Below are positions 1 through 8,908 of a DNA stretch of 64,000 bases, piece by piece. A program made the translations under genes and the position numbers. Positions within the stretch are counted from its first letter, which is position 1; each line of letters begins with the position of its first letter. The notes under the pieces are model-generated. The model did not search any database. It saw only the letters and a list, made by a program, of their open reading frames with translations, and was not told the DNA's origin. Location of the stretch: the NCBI RefSeq assembly GCF_012985465.1, contig NZ_JAAQWN010000011.1:1-64000 (forward strand), in the 5' to 3' direction. The stretch comes from Pseudomonas sp. WS 5079. Lineage in GTDB: Bacteria > Pseudomonadota > Gammaproteobacteria > Pseudomonadales > Pseudomonadaceae.

Positions 1-431
1 GCTAGCTGACACACCGCCATCGCAGGCAAGCCAGCTCCTACATTTGAACTGCGGTGTGGCAAAAATCCTAAGCCCAACTGAGATCCCTTGTAGGAGCGGG
101 CTTGCCCGCGATAGCGGTAGTTCAGGCACCATTTCCGCTAGCTGACACACCGCCATCGCAGGCAAGCCAGCTCCTACATTTGAACTGCGGTGTGGCAAAA
201 ATCCTAAGCCCAACTGAGATCCCTTGTAGGAGCGGGCTTGCCCGCGATAGCGGTAGTTCAGGCACCATTTCCACTAGCTGACACACCGCCATCGCAGGCA
301 AGCCAGCTCCTACATTTGAACTGCGGTGTGGCAAAAATCCTAAGCCCAACTGAGATCCCTTGTAGGAGCGGGCTTGCCCGCGATAGCGGTAGTTCAGGCG
401 CCATTTCCGCTAGCTGACACACCGCCCTCGC
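1..431. repeat. Tandem array of 136-bp REP-doublet units (three copies plus a partial)
   Basis: A 136-bp unit starting GCTAGCTGACACACCGCC begins at 1, 137, 273 and (partial) 409, with only a few base changes between copies. Each unit holds two oppositely oriented REP-like palindromes, one containing GGAGCGGGCTTGCCCGCG and one containing CGCAGGCAAGCCAGCTCC. They are separated by a short spacer, which is the arrangement called a REP doublet or REPIN in Pseudomonas. The array lies directly after the 3' end of the psl operon and no gene is supported here; a short open frame inside the repeats is a product of the repetition. REP palindromes can stabilise mRNA 3' ends, so a role at the end of the psl transcript is possible but inferred. 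Confidence 0.9.
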
Positions 432-434
432 AGC

Positions 435-1841
435 TCACGCCTTCCACGGCTTGAACCACAGCCCCAACCCTGTCAATACCACGATGCCCGCCAAGGTACT
501 CAACCCCAGCTGCCAGCCATCGTTATGCAGCGGGTGCAGCACCAGTGCCGCGACTCCCAGCAACACCACACTCAAGCCCCACTGCAACGGCCAGCTCAGT
601 TGCCCGAGCAGGTGTTGGCGTTGCATCAGCAGCAGGTTGGTGACGATCACCCCACCCAGGGCCGCCAAGGCAATACCTGGCAGGCCGAAGAAGTACGGCA
701 GCAAGACCAGCAGGCCGGCATTGACCAGGCTGCCCAGCAGTTCACAGTTGAGCGGCAGGCGCGTGTCGCCGCTGGCGTAGGCATAGCGCGCGAGCATGGC
801 GTTCCAGGCGCCGAATACCAGGGGCGTAGCGAACCAGGCGAGCAGGGCGGGTAGCGGGCCGTCGGCGCTTTGCGCGGGCATCAGCAGGTGAATCAGCACT
901 GGGCTTGCGCCAATCAGGCCGAGGGCGGAGGGCAGGCTCAGCAAGGTGGCGGCGTCCAGGCCACGGCGCAGGAGTGCCAGGCGTTGTTGGCCTTGTTCAC
1001 CGCTCATCATCCCCAGCAATACCTGGTTAAGGCTCATCAGCGCGATCAGCGGCAGATTGATCAGCTTGCGCGCCAGGTTGACCCAGGTCACCGCGCCTTC
1101 GCCCAGGTAGCTGGCGATCAGCCGTTCGAGCAACGCCAGGCCCTGGCTGGCGACATTGCTCGCCAACAGCGGGCCGATACGCCCCAGCAGTTCGCGGCCG
1201 GCCTGGGCATCGCCCCGGACCTGCCAGGGGCGCCAGCCGAATGACCAGACCGGCGCCAGCAGCGGCAGGCACATCAATACGCTGCCGGCAAAAAAACACA
1301 TCGCCAGTTCCGCGCTGTCGCTGGCCGTGCCGCGGATAAACAGGTACAGCACCGGCGGCAGGTTGAACAGCAGCGAGCCCAGCCCCGGCAGCACAAAGCG
1401 CTGGCGCGCCTGCAACGGAATACTGAACAGGCCATGCATCACCAAGCCTGGCGCACAGGCGGCCAGCCAGCGCAGATTGGCGGCAGCCTGGTCGTGGGCG
1501 GCGGCGTCCAGCCCCGGGCCGATCAGCCGTACCCACAGCGGCGCGCCGAGTGCCAGCAGGGCGAACAGGCCCAGGCCGACGCCGAGCAGGCGCGGCGACA
1601 GGCTGGCCAGCCAGGCTTGCTGGCGTTGCGCATCACGCTGTTGATAGAGGGGCAGGGCAGCGGCGGCGAGCAAGCCGGCGGCCAGGGTGATGCGCAGCGC
1701 CTCGGGCAAAAACACCGCCACCAGGAACCCGTCGCTGCGGCTGCCCGCACCCCAGGCGGCCACCAACAGCCATTCCCGGGCAAAGCCGGCCACCAGCCCG
1801 GCCAGCGTCGCCAGGGTCAGCCACAGGGTGCTGCCAAACAT
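435..1841 (-). CDS. pslK: PslK-like MviN/MurJ-family polysaccharide flippase
   Basis: This 468-residue, almost wholly hydrophobic protein has about a dozen predicted membrane spans and fits the MviN/MurJ branch of the MOP flippase superfamily. It would move lipid-linked Psl repeat units across the inner membrane. The start is the ATG whose first base is 1841; it overlaps the stop codon of the acetyltransferase gene in a TGATG junction, the translational coupling seen along the whole operon. A longer open frame continues upstream to 2039, but that part lies inside the acetyltransferase gene in another frame and has no membrane character. It is the last gene of the operon. In P. aeruginosa pslK is followed by pslL, but here repeats follow directly. 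Confidence 0.8.
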   Translation of the reverse strand: MFGSTLWLTLATLAGLVAGFAREWLLVAAWGAGSRSDGFLVAVFLPEALRITLAAGLLAAAALPLYQQRDAQRQQAWLASLSPRLLGVGLGLFALLALGAPLWVRLIGPGLDAAAHDQAAANLRWLAACAPGLVMHGLFSIPLQARQRFVLPGLGSLLFNLPPVLYLFIRGTASDSAELAMCFFAGSVLMCLPLLAPVWSFGWRPWQVRGDAQAGRELLGRIGPLLASNVASQGLALLERLIASYLGEGAVTWVNLARKLINLPLIALMSLNQVLLGMMSGEQGQQRLALLRRGLDAATLLSLPSALGLIGASPVLIHLLMPAQSADGPLPALLAWFATPLVFGAWNAMLARYAYASGDTRLPLNCELLGSLVNAGLLVLLPYFFGLPGIALAALGGVIVTNLLLMQRQHLLGQLSWPLQWGLSVVLLGVAALVLHPLHNDGWQLGLSTLAGIVVLTGLGLWFKPWKA

Positions 1842-2662
1842 CAGTGGAACAGGGTGAACAGGCCCTTGCCACCCACCTTGTAGTTCAGCCCGCGAACGCG
1901 TTCGCCCATGACTTTGGCACCGGTGCCGCCGACAATTTTGTACGACGCGACGGTTTTCGCCACCACGGTATTGGCAGTCACCACCGAGCCTTCGCACAGA
2001 TGGGTGCCAAAACCGATCAGCGCACGGCTGCCGATCCACACATAGTCGTCGATATAAATCGCCCCGGAAATCGACCAGAACTCCGGTGCCTGCAAGTCAT
2101 GGCTGCCGGCGATGATCAGCACATGGGAGGCAATCGCCACATGGTTGCCGATCACCAGGCCAGAGCGTGCATCCACCTGGCAATGCCAGCCGATCACCGT
2201 GTCGTCGCCGACTCTCAGGTTGTGGATGCCCAGCACCTCGGTGTTGCGCCACAGGCTCGAACCCTTGCCGATTTTCGCGCCGCCCAGGCGCAGCCAGCCG
2301 ATACGGATGTGGTGACTGGGGATCTTGTTGATCAGGATGTTGTAGGCCATGTCCCAGGCGCTGCGCCAGCGGTCCTTGAGGGTCGGCCAGTTCTTGCCAT
2401 AGATCGGCAGGAACTGTGCCGGAATGTCCTGTTTCATGCGATGGAACAGCCGACGTGCCACCGGATGCTCGATGGTCGGCTCCACATCGAAGGACGTCAT
2501 CCAGAAGCGCTTGTTCTCGCCTTCGCCCTCTTCAAAAACCACCTCGTTGGCCAGGCACCAGGCCAGGCCGTCCTGCAGGTCTTGCAGGCTCACGCCGAGT
2601 TCGCTGGCCAGGGCGGGCAGGCGGTCACGCAGGTCGGGGGAGTGAATAGTGCGATGTTTCAT
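1841..2662 (-). CDS. Hexapeptide-repeat (left-handed beta-helix) O-acetyltransferase of the psl operon
   Basis: A 273-residue protein whose second half shows the spaced aliphatic hexapeptide pattern of trimeric left-handed beta-helix acyltransferases, for example IGNHVAIASHVLI and IDDYVWIGSRALIGFG, with a HDL histidine motif like the WcaF/maltose-acetyltransferase family. Residues 1-130 form a non-repeat domain I do not recognise. It probably transfers an acetyl group to a Psl sugar in the cytoplasm. It overlaps pslJ upstream by 4 bp and pslK downstream by 1 bp, so it belongs to the operon. P. aeruginosa PAO1 has no gene at this point; its PslL is an unrelated membrane acyltransferase. The substrate is not shown by the sequence. 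Confidence 0.82.
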   Translation of the reverse strand: MKHRTIHSPDLRDRLPALASELGVSLQDLQDGLAWCLANEVVFEEGEGENKRFWMTSFDVEPTIEHPVARRLFHRMKQDIPAQFLPIYGKNWPTLKDRWRSAWDMAYNILINKIPSHHIRIGWLRLGGAKIGKGSSLWRNTEVLGIHNLRVGDDTVIGWHCQVDARSGLVIGNHVAIASHVLIIAGSHDLQAPEFWSISGAIYIDDYVWIGSRALIGFGTHLCEGSVVTANTVVAKTVASYKIVGGTGAKVMGERVRGLNYKVGGKGLFTLFH

Positions 2663-4056
2663 GGTCGGTCATCCTTTGGTACGCAAACAGGAGCGGTAAT
2701 GGTCGGGCTCAGGCGCACCTGTTGCAGGCTGATGCCCATCAACAGCCAGAACAGCGCGATCAATACGAAGGTGAAGCTGAAGTAGTGGTCGAAAATCCCC
2801 GTCAGCAGCGCCGCCAGCACACCGCATACGCAGCCCAGCCACAGGGCGTTGTCGGCGGTGACCTTGCGCACCATGCCCAGCGGTCGCACTTCGCGCCACC
2901 ACAATACGGTGATGGCGATGAACAACAGCATCCCCGGAACGCCGATCTTGTAGATGAAGTTCAGCCACAGGTTGGAAATCCCCAGCAGGTTGCTGCCCGG
3001 TACCGGTGGGTCGATCTTGAAGCCGATGCCCAGCGGGTACTTGGCCATGACATCGGGGAACCCGGCGTACTCGTCGAAGCGGATCTCGGTACTGGCGTTG
3101 GTGGTCGAGAACATCGTCATCAAGCGGTCCTGCAATGGTGGATAGAACAGCACCAGGGCGATCACAAAGGCCACGCCGATGCCGATGATCCGCCCGCTGT
3201 GAGGCACGCGCTTGTAGGTCAGCCAGATCAGGATCAGCGCCAGGGCCACAATCGCGCCCCGGGAGATACTCAACAGCAGGCCGGCGCAACCCAGTACCGC
3301 CACTGCCAGGCCCAGGGCGCGGCGCCAGCCGGTGCGGGTCCAGCCGTAGAACAGCGCCAGCGGGATAAACAGCACCAGCACGCCACCGGTCAGGTTCGGG
3401 TGGACCCAGGGCGAGGCCATGCGCTTGTAGTTGGCCGAGAAGATGTCCTTCACCGCCTCGGGGTGGGCGTATTTGAGGTCGGTGAGAATATCGATCATCG
3501 ACATCGCGTTGCGGGTCTTGAGGAACATGAAGATCGACAGCGACAGCATCGCCAGGTTGCCCAGCAGCAGGGCGACCACCACTTTGTCGCGGTCGGCATC
3601 GGTACGCAGCAGCAGCGGCACGATAAACAGCAGCGACAGGTTCATCAGCCAGCGCACCCAGTTCACCGGGCCGTTGCCCTCGGCGTGGATGATGAGCATG
3701 CCCCAGATAAACGGGATGGTGCTGAACAGCATCAGCCACATCAACGCCCGCTCCGTGGGGCGCCAGACCATGAAACCACGGGTCTTGCCGATAAACGATT
3801 GCCAGAACACCCCGGCCCAGGTCAGGCCCAGCACCGCTTCGCTGATGGTGGTGCGGATCCCCAGTTGCAGGGTGGTGTAGGGAATACTGGTGGCCAAGAC
3901 AGCAAAGATCAGCAAGCCCCACAACGGTTTGCGGATCAGGGTCAGCGCCACGCCCACGCCGACCACGATCATGAAGACCTTCATCGGCGGCAGTGCCAAC
4001 AGCAAGCCCCCGAAGACCAGGCCCAGGAGCAGACTAACGAGTTTTCCTGGCAGCAT
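2659..4056 (-). CDS. pslJ: PslJ-like Wzy/O-antigen-ligase-type membrane polymerase
   Basis: This is a 465-residue polytopic membrane protein with many hydrophobic spans. A longer polar loop in the second half (around residues 310-370, containing EIRFDEYAGFPDVM and LGIGFKIDPP) is typical of the Wzy_C/O-antigen ligase family. In Psl synthesis PslJ is the presumed polymerase joining repeat units on the periplasmic side. The ATG at 4056 abuts the pslI stop in a TAATG junction, and the 3' end overlaps the acetyltransferase start by 4 bp. Gene order (I-J-[acetyltransferase]-K) supports the name more than sequence motifs do, since polymerases of this class are poorly conserved. Confidence 0.83.
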   Translation of the reverse strand: MLPGKLVSLLLGLVFGGLLLALPPMKVFMIVVGVGVALTLIRKPLWGLLIFAVLATSIPYTTLQLGIRTTISEAVLGLTWAGVFWQSFIGKTRGFMVWRPTERALMWLMLFSTIPFIWGMLIIHAEGNGPVNWVRWLMNLSLLFIVPLLLRTDADRDKVVVALLLGNLAMLSLSIFMFLKTRNAMSMIDILTDLKYAHPEAVKDIFSANYKRMASPWVHPNLTGGVLVLFIPLALFYGWTRTGWRRALGLAVAVLGCAGLLLSISRGAIVALALILIWLTYKRVPHSGRIIGIGVAFVIALVLFYPPLQDRLMTMFSTTNASTEIRFDEYAGFPDVMAKYPLGIGFKIDPPVPGSNLLGISNLWLNFIYKIGVPGMLLFIAITVLWWREVRPLGMVRKVTADNALWLGCVCGVLAALLTGIFDHYFSFTFVLIALFWLLMGISLQQVRLSPTITAPVCVPKDDRP

Positions 4057-5159
4057 TAGCGGTTCAATTCCTTGAGCAGTTTATCCAGGCGCAGGCGATA
4101 GGCCGGTTCGGCAAATTGCCGGGCCCATGTGCGTTGCAATTGGGGGTCGACCGTGGCTCCAGGTGCAGCCAGTGACACCATCAATGTTTGCAGTTGCAAG
4201 GCGTCGTCGGGTGCAAAGCGCGGCGCCGTGGGCGGCGCCACTTCATCCAGGGCCGAACCACGGGCCACCGCAACCGGTGTGCCGACACTCAGCGCTTCCA
4301 CCACCGGCAAGCCAAACCCTTCGGCATAGGAAGGCTGCCACAGGTACGCGGCATGCCGGTAGAGCGCCTGCAACTGGCCATCGGACAGCCCGTTGCGCCA
4401 ATGCAGGCCAGGCAACTCGCCGAGGGCCGCCGGCACATCGCTGGCGTGGCCGACCAGCACCAGGTCCGGCACGCTCGGGTCCTGGGCGCGGCTGGCTTGC
4501 CATTGCTCCAGGAAAAACGCCATGTTCTTGCGTGGCTCGCGGGTGCCCACCACCAGCCAGTAGCGCGCCGGAATGCCTGCGGGCAGCGGCTCGGGTGCAT
4601 CGGTGAACTCCGGCACCAGGTTATTCAACACGCGGAACTTGGCCCGCGCCCAGGGAAACAGGCGCGCGGCTTCATCGCACGAGAACTGCGACGGGCACCA
4701 CACCCGGTCCGCCTGCCACACCGACCAGGCAATCGACGCGCCGTCGATCAGGCGGTAGGCCAGGGCCTTGAGGCGGGAGCGATGGAAGTTGCGGTGGGTC
4801 AGTTGAAACAGGTCGTGCAGCACCAGCACATAGCGGGTGCCGGCGGGTTTGCGGCACAGGGGCAGGCCCATGTTGGCCGTGGCGATGTACAGGTCGATCC
4901 GCTGTTGGTGGATTTCCCTGGGCAAAAAACCGCGCTCAAAGCGCAGTCGTACCTGGGGCCGTTGCAGGCCTTCCAGGGGGCTGGCCCACGCCGGGCACAC
5001 CGCGGTGGCGCGTTGGGGATGATCCAGGGGCGCCTCGGTAAACAGCACCACTTCAGTGTTGTCCCGTGCGCGCAAGGCTTGCTCCAGGGCCAGCACCTGG
5101 CGGGCAATGCCCGACGAAGGTGCGACCGTGGCGGGGCGGTAATCCAGGGCTACGCGCAT
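4056..5159 (-). CDS. pslI: PslI-like GT4 glycosyltransferase
   Basis: A 367-residue cytoplasmic glycosyltransferase of the GT-B fold. The C-terminal nucleotide-sugar domain contains the GT4 signature YAEGFGLPVVEAL, with the E(x7)E pair that contacts the donor sugar phosphate, preceded by VVGTREPRKN, a typical hinge and donor-binding stretch. It likely adds one mannose or glucose unit of the Psl repeat. It starts with ATG at 5159 inside the end of pslH (10-bp overlap). The symbol comes from its place in a collinear psl operon; the specific linkage made cannot be read from sequence. Confidence 0.85.
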   Translation of the reverse strand: MRVALDYRPATVAPSSGIARQVLALEQALRARDNTEVVLFTEAPLDHPQRATAVCPAWASPLEGLQRPQVRLRFERGFLPREIHQQRIDLYIATANMGLPLCRKPAGTRYVLVLHDLFQLTHRNFHRSRLKALAYRLIDGASIAWSVWQADRVWCPSQFSCDEAARLFPWARAKFRVLNNLVPEFTDAPEPLPAGIPARYWLVVGTREPRKNMAFFLEQWQASRAQDPSVPDLVLVGHASDVPAALGELPGLHWRNGLSDGQLQALYRHAAYLWQPSYAEGFGLPVVEALSVGTPVAVARGSALDEVAPPTAPRFAPDDALQLQTLMVSLAAPGATVDPQLQRTWARQFAEPAYRLRLDKLLKELNR

Positions 5160-6364
5160 GCTTGGGGCTCCTGATGGGTTGGCAGGGTGCGGTAGATCTG
5201 CTCCAGTTCGTTACCGGCGACCGCCCAGTCGTGATAGTTGCGCGCGTAATCCCGCGCGGCATCCGCCAGTTGGCTGGCCAGTGCCGGTTCGTCCAGCAGG
5301 CGCACAATCCCATCGGCCAGGGCCTCGGCACTTTCGCCGGCCAGGTAGTGTGCCTGGGCCTCGACCGCCAGCCCGGACACGCCCTGGGCGGTACTCACCA
5401 GCGGCAGGCCGGCGGCCATCGCTTCCAGCACTTTGAGCTTGGAGCCGCCACCATGGCGCAGCGCGGCGACAAAACCTGCACAGCGGCGTTGCAAGGCCGT
5501 CAGGTCGGGGACAAAACCCTGCCACTCAATACGTTCGTCCGGCCAGCGCTCGCGCCAGTGTTCGGGCAAGCCGAAGCCGGCCACCGCCAGGCGGGCGTTG
5601 GGGCATTGCAACCAGACCCGGGGGAAGATGTCGTCGAGCAGCCACTGCACTGCGTCGAGGTTCGGCGCGTATTCGTAGTTGCCGACAAACAACAGGCGCT
5701 GGCTCTGCGGATCGGCGCTGACGTCGCTGAAGGCCCGGCTGTCGACCCCGTTGACCACCACGCTCACCGGTGTAGCGGTCAGTTGGCCGATGGCCTGGGC
5801 ATCGGCCTGGGTCACGGCCACCACATGGCAGGCAGCATCAAACGCCTTGCGTTCCCACTGCTGGCAACGCCATTGGTCGTAGCGCACGAACGGTGCGGCC
5901 CATTTTGGAAAGCGGTCATAGGTGGCGCCGCCCAGGCTCGATTCCAGGTTGTGTTCGGTGAGCACAAAATCCCGCGCTTGCTGCTGCAAGAGCGTGAAGT
6001 ACGGTTGCAGGCTGTAGCTGTGCTCGACCTGGATCACATCCCAGGTTTCGTCCAGCAGTTCGCGAAAGCGCGCCTGCAACACCGGCGACAGGCCGTTGAC
6101 CGTGGTCAGCAGCGGCCAGGGCGCAAATACCCCGGCGAGCAGGGTCATGGGGTGTTTCAGCGGTCGGCGCGGCACCACGATCAGGCGTTCGAGCAAAGGC
6201 TCAAGGGCGGCGTGCACGGCGGCGTCGGCCGGGGTTTTCGATTGCACCAGCAAAGTGATGCGATGCCCGCGCTCACTCAAGGTGCGCAGCAAATGGTACT
6301 GCCGGGTCTTGCCGCCGCTGGTCATCGGCCACGGCAGATAGGGCACAATCCACAGGATTCTCAC
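5150..6364 (-). CDS. pslH: PslH-like GT4 glycosyltransferase
   Basis: A 404-residue GT-B glycosyltransferase. The N-terminal acceptor domain opens MRILWIVPYLPWPMTSGG, with the glycine-rich loop usual near the start of GT4 enzymes. The C-terminal donor domain has GGGSKLKVLEAMAAGLPLVS, a clear GT4 donor-sugar motif. The start codon is GTG at 6364; no in-frame ATG gives a better N terminus. It begins 26 bp after the pslG stop and overlaps pslI by 10 bp. It would act in the cytoplasm, elongating the Psl lipid-linked repeat together with PslC, PslF and PslI. Confidence 0.85.
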   Translation of the reverse strand: MRILWIVPYLPWPMTSGGKTRQYHLLRTLSERGHRITLLVQSKTPADAAVHAALEPLLERLIVVPRRPLKHPMTLLAGVFAPWPLLTTVNGLSPVLQARFRELLDETWDVIQVEHSYSLQPYFTLLQQQARDFVLTEHNLESSLGGATYDRFPKWAAPFVRYDQWRCQQWERKAFDAACHVVAVTQADAQAIGQLTATPVSVVVNGVDSRAFSDVSADPQSQRLLFVGNYEYAPNLDAVQWLLDDIFPRVWLQCPNARLAVAGFGLPEHWRERWPDERIEWQGFVPDLTALQRRCAGFVAALRHGGGSKLKVLEAMAAGLPLVSTAQGVSGLAVEAQAHYLAGESAEALADGIVRLLDEPALASQLADAARDYARNYHDWAVAGNELEQIYRTLPTHQEPQACA

Positions 6365-6389
6365 GTGCAGCTCTCCATGCCTGGGCGTG

Positions 6390-7730
6390 CTACCACACCA
6401 ATATCTGCAACGACGGTTTCACCACGGGGCGAATGCCGTTGTAATCGTTAAGGGTCTGCCGGGCGCCGGTCAGCGGGTCCAGCAGCTCGGCGTGCTGTAC
6501 GTTGGGCAAGGTGATGCTGGTGCCTTGCGCGCTCCAGTACATCAACAGGTGTTTGCCGTCTTCGCGGGTCCAGGCCACGCTGTAAAAAGTCTTGGGTACG
6601 TCTGCAAGCGCGGGGGTGACCCCAGGCTTGAGCGTCGGCCCGGTGATCTCGAGGAAGCGGGCGAGGGCGCGGTAGACCGGCTTGGGTTCGCCGTTGAGAT
6701 CCAGCAGGCCGTAGTGCTGGTCACGCACGGAGGCCCGTTCATCCAGGTCGGACAGGGCAAACAGGAAAATCTTCTGGTAGTCCTGGGACGCCATCAACGC
6801 CAGGCGGCGCAAGGTGAAATCGGCCTGGCCGTCGACGCCGATCAGGTCCTGCATCTCCTTGGGCCCGGCATAGCTGGACCAGCCCCACTCGGTGGCCCAC
6901 ACATCCTTGACCCCGGCACCGTGCAGCACGGCGTTGAGTTGGTCGCCGCGCAGCAGTACTTCGTTCTTGCCCGGTTCGTCGGTTTCCGGGGTCATCGAGT
7001 ACGGGTGATACGCCGCGACCATGCCCAGGGTTTGTACGCCCAGCGCGCCGAGGGCTTCGAACATCAGGGTCTTGCCACGCGGCGGCATCTGGCTGTAGTA
7101 GGCCATGCCGCCCATCACCTGGATCTTGTCTGGTGCGGCGATATTCAGGGCCTGGTGACTGGCCAGCAGCAAGCGCGCGTATTCCTCGGCATTCACTTGC
7201 GGGCGCCAGTTGTTCGGCAGGTTCTGTTCGTTCCACACCTGCCAGGCGTTGATGTTCGGGTAGCGCTTGGCCAACAGGGCCAGGCGCAGGGCATACACGC
7301 TGGCATCCCGCGGGCGGTATTGGTCCTGGAATTCTGCGCCTTTGGGGGCGGTGGTGATGAACGGCGCCGACCCCACCAGGTAGAACACCGAGCGGATCTT
7401 CTCGGCCGTCAGGGTGCGGTCCAGTTCGTCGAAAGTGCTCAGTTGGTAATCTTCTTCCTTGGGCTCCAGGCGGTCCCAGTGCAGGTCGACGCGCACCCAG
7501 TCCAGCCCCAGCTTCTGGTATTGGCGAATCTGCTTCTGGTACTGCTCGGGCTTGAACCACAGGAAATGCGCGTTCACCCCCAAGAACTCGCGCCACTCCA
7601 CAGTGCGCTGGGGCGCCAGGTTCACGGGCTCCGCGTCGACCTTTTCACTGAGCAGCAGTGCGCCGCCCACGGCCATTGCAATGACCAGTGGCAGGTAGCG
7701 CCACATCCGGCGAGTAGACGAAGTGTTCAT
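6390..7730 (-). CDS. pslG: PslG-like GH39-family glycoside hydrolase
   Basis: A 446-residue protein with an N-terminal hydrophobic segment (residues 10-27) that acts as an uncleaved anchor or signal peptide and places the enzyme in the periplasm. The body is a TIM-barrel glycosidase: WNEQN at residues 166-170 supplies the acid/base Glu168 and TEWGW at 280-284 the nucleophile Glu281. Both match the spacing known in P. aeruginosa PslG, an endo-glycosidase that trims Psl. The ATG at 7730 was chosen because it follows pslF in a TGATG junction and places the anchor at the N terminus; the open frame extends to 7832 but lies inside pslF. All catalytic residues are present. Confidence 0.9.
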   Translation of the reverse strand: MNTSSTRRMWRYLPLVIAMAVGGALLLSEKVDAEPVNLAPQRTVEWREFLGVNAHFLWFKPEQYQKQIRQYQKLGLDWVRVDLHWDRLEPKEEDYQLSTFDELDRTLTAEKIRSVFYLVGSAPFITTAPKGAEFQDQYRPRDASVYALRLALLAKRYPNINAWQVWNEQNLPNNWRPQVNAEEYARLLLASHQALNIAAPDKIQVMGGMAYYSQMPPRGKTLMFEALGALGVQTLGMVAAYHPYSMTPETDEPGKNEVLLRGDQLNAVLHGAGVKDVWATEWGWSSYAGPKEMQDLIGVDGQADFTLRRLALMASQDYQKIFLFALSDLDERASVRDQHYGLLDLNGEPKPVYRALARFLEITGPTLKPGVTPALADVPKTFYSVAWTREDGKHLLMYWSAQGTSITLPNVQHAELLDPLTGARQTLNDYNGIRPVVKPSLQILVW

Positions 7731-8908
7731 CACAAAGGCTCCTTGACTGCGGCCTGGAACATCTCGGCAAAGCGTTGGGCGGTGCTGGCCCACTGGCGCT
7801 GCCGGCCGATCTCGGCAGCGTGGTCGGCCCACTGGCGGGCCTGTTGAGGGTCGAGGATCAGGCGGTTCAGGGCATCGCTCAACGAGGCGATATCACCCTG
7901 TTGATAGGTGATGCCATTGCCCCCGGCGACTTCTTCGGCGAAGGCGCGGGCATTGGAGGTAATCACCCCGCGCCCGCAGGCGTTGGCCCAGGACAGCGCG
8001 CCGCTGGTGCCGCGCATCTGCCCCAGGAAACCGAGTTTTTTCGATTCGCGGTACGGCAGCACCATCACATGGTGGGCCTGGATGGTGTGGGGAATGTCGG
8101 CCGAGGGCAGGTCCAGTTGCCAGTCCACCACATCGCCCAGTTGCAGGCTGGCGATCAGTTGGCGCAGGCCATCGAGGTAGTTGCCGGCCGGGTCGAAGGT
8201 CATCTCCGGCGCGGTGCCCCCGGCCAGGGTCAGGCGCACCTGGCCCCGGCATTGCGGGTGGGCGGCCAGGGAGCGGGCCAGGGCCTGCAGCAGGTCCTCA
8301 ATGCCCTTGCCCCTGTAGATAAAGCCGAAATACAGCAGGCGCAACGGTTGCAACGGCGGCAAGGCCACGGGGTCGATAGGCAGGTTGCCGTGGGCAATCA
8401 CTGCCACTTGCTCAGGTCTTAGCCCCATGCGCTGGCGCAGGCAGTCGCCCCCCAGGCGCGTGAGGGTGATCAGGCGACGCATGCTTTTGGCCAGGCGCCG
8501 CTCTTCGTATAGGGTCAATGGGTCGGCGAGCAGCGCCGCGGCCTGGGGCAGCGGGTGGGGCAGGCGTTCGAGCAGGGTCAGCGGGAAAAACAGCTTGGCC
8601 CGGCGCCAGATCAGGCGTTCCGGGTCGTGTACGGTGGCGGTCAGCGGCAGTTGCGGCTGGGCCCGGCGCAAGTAATCCAGGCCCTGGAACTCAGCAAAGC
8701 GCCCGCCGCCCAGCTCGGCATGGACCAGGTCCACGCCGCGCCAGTCAAAGGCGTGCAGGCGCTGCAACTGTTGCGTCAGGTCCAGGCAGCCTTCCAGAGG
8801 CGTCAGCACCTCCAGGCCCTGGTCGCGCAACGCGCTGCGCAAGTGCGCAGCGTAGTCGGCGATCCCGGTCTGCTCCGGCGGCAGCGGCGCCAGCAGCGCA
8901 ATGCGCAT
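7730..8908 (-). CDS. pslF: PslF-like GT4 glycosyltransferase
   Basis: A 392-residue GT-B glycosyltransferase starting MRIALLAPLPPEQTGIADY, the usual N-terminal strand and glycine loop of GT4 proteins. The second half has FGFIYRGKGIEDLLQAL (donor-domain hinge) and a late GT4 region around NACGRGVITSNARAFAEE. The ATG at 8908 overlaps the pslE stop by one base. It would be one of four glycosyltransferases that build the Psl repeat unit. The canonical E(x7)E pair is less clear than in PslH and PslI, so its catalytic details are less certain than its family. Confidence 0.82.
   Translation of the reverse strand: MRIALLAPLPPEQTGIADYAAHLRSALRDQGLEVLTPLEGCLDLTQQLQRLHAFDWRGVDLVHAELGGGRFAEFQGLDYLRRAQPQLPLTATVHDPERLIWRRAKLFFPLTLLERLPHPLPQAAALLADPLTLYEERRLAKSMRRLITLTRLGGDCLRQRMGLRPEQVAVIAHGNLPIDPVALPPLQPLRLLYFGFIYRGKGIEDLLQALARSLAAHPQCRGQVRLTLAGGTAPEMTFDPAGNYLDGLRQLIASLQLGDVVDWQLDLPSADIPHTIQAHHVMVLPYRESKKLGFLGQMRGTSGALSWANACGRGVITSNARAFAEEVAGGNGITYQQGDIASLSDALNRLILDPQQARQWADHAAEIGRQRQWASTAQRFAEMFQAAVKEPL

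Noticed and set aside
1..431. CRISPR-like repeated spacing at the start of the window
   Set aside because: The repeat unit is 136 bp with conserved inner sequence and inverted REP palindromes. There are no short direct repeats with unique spacers and no cas genes.
2722..4059. Long open frame on the plus strand opposite pslJ
   Set aside because: It is antisense to a clear membrane protein and its product is dominated by Gln, His and Arg, typical of high-G+C shadow frames. The same applies to the other long frames opposite psl and NRPS genes.
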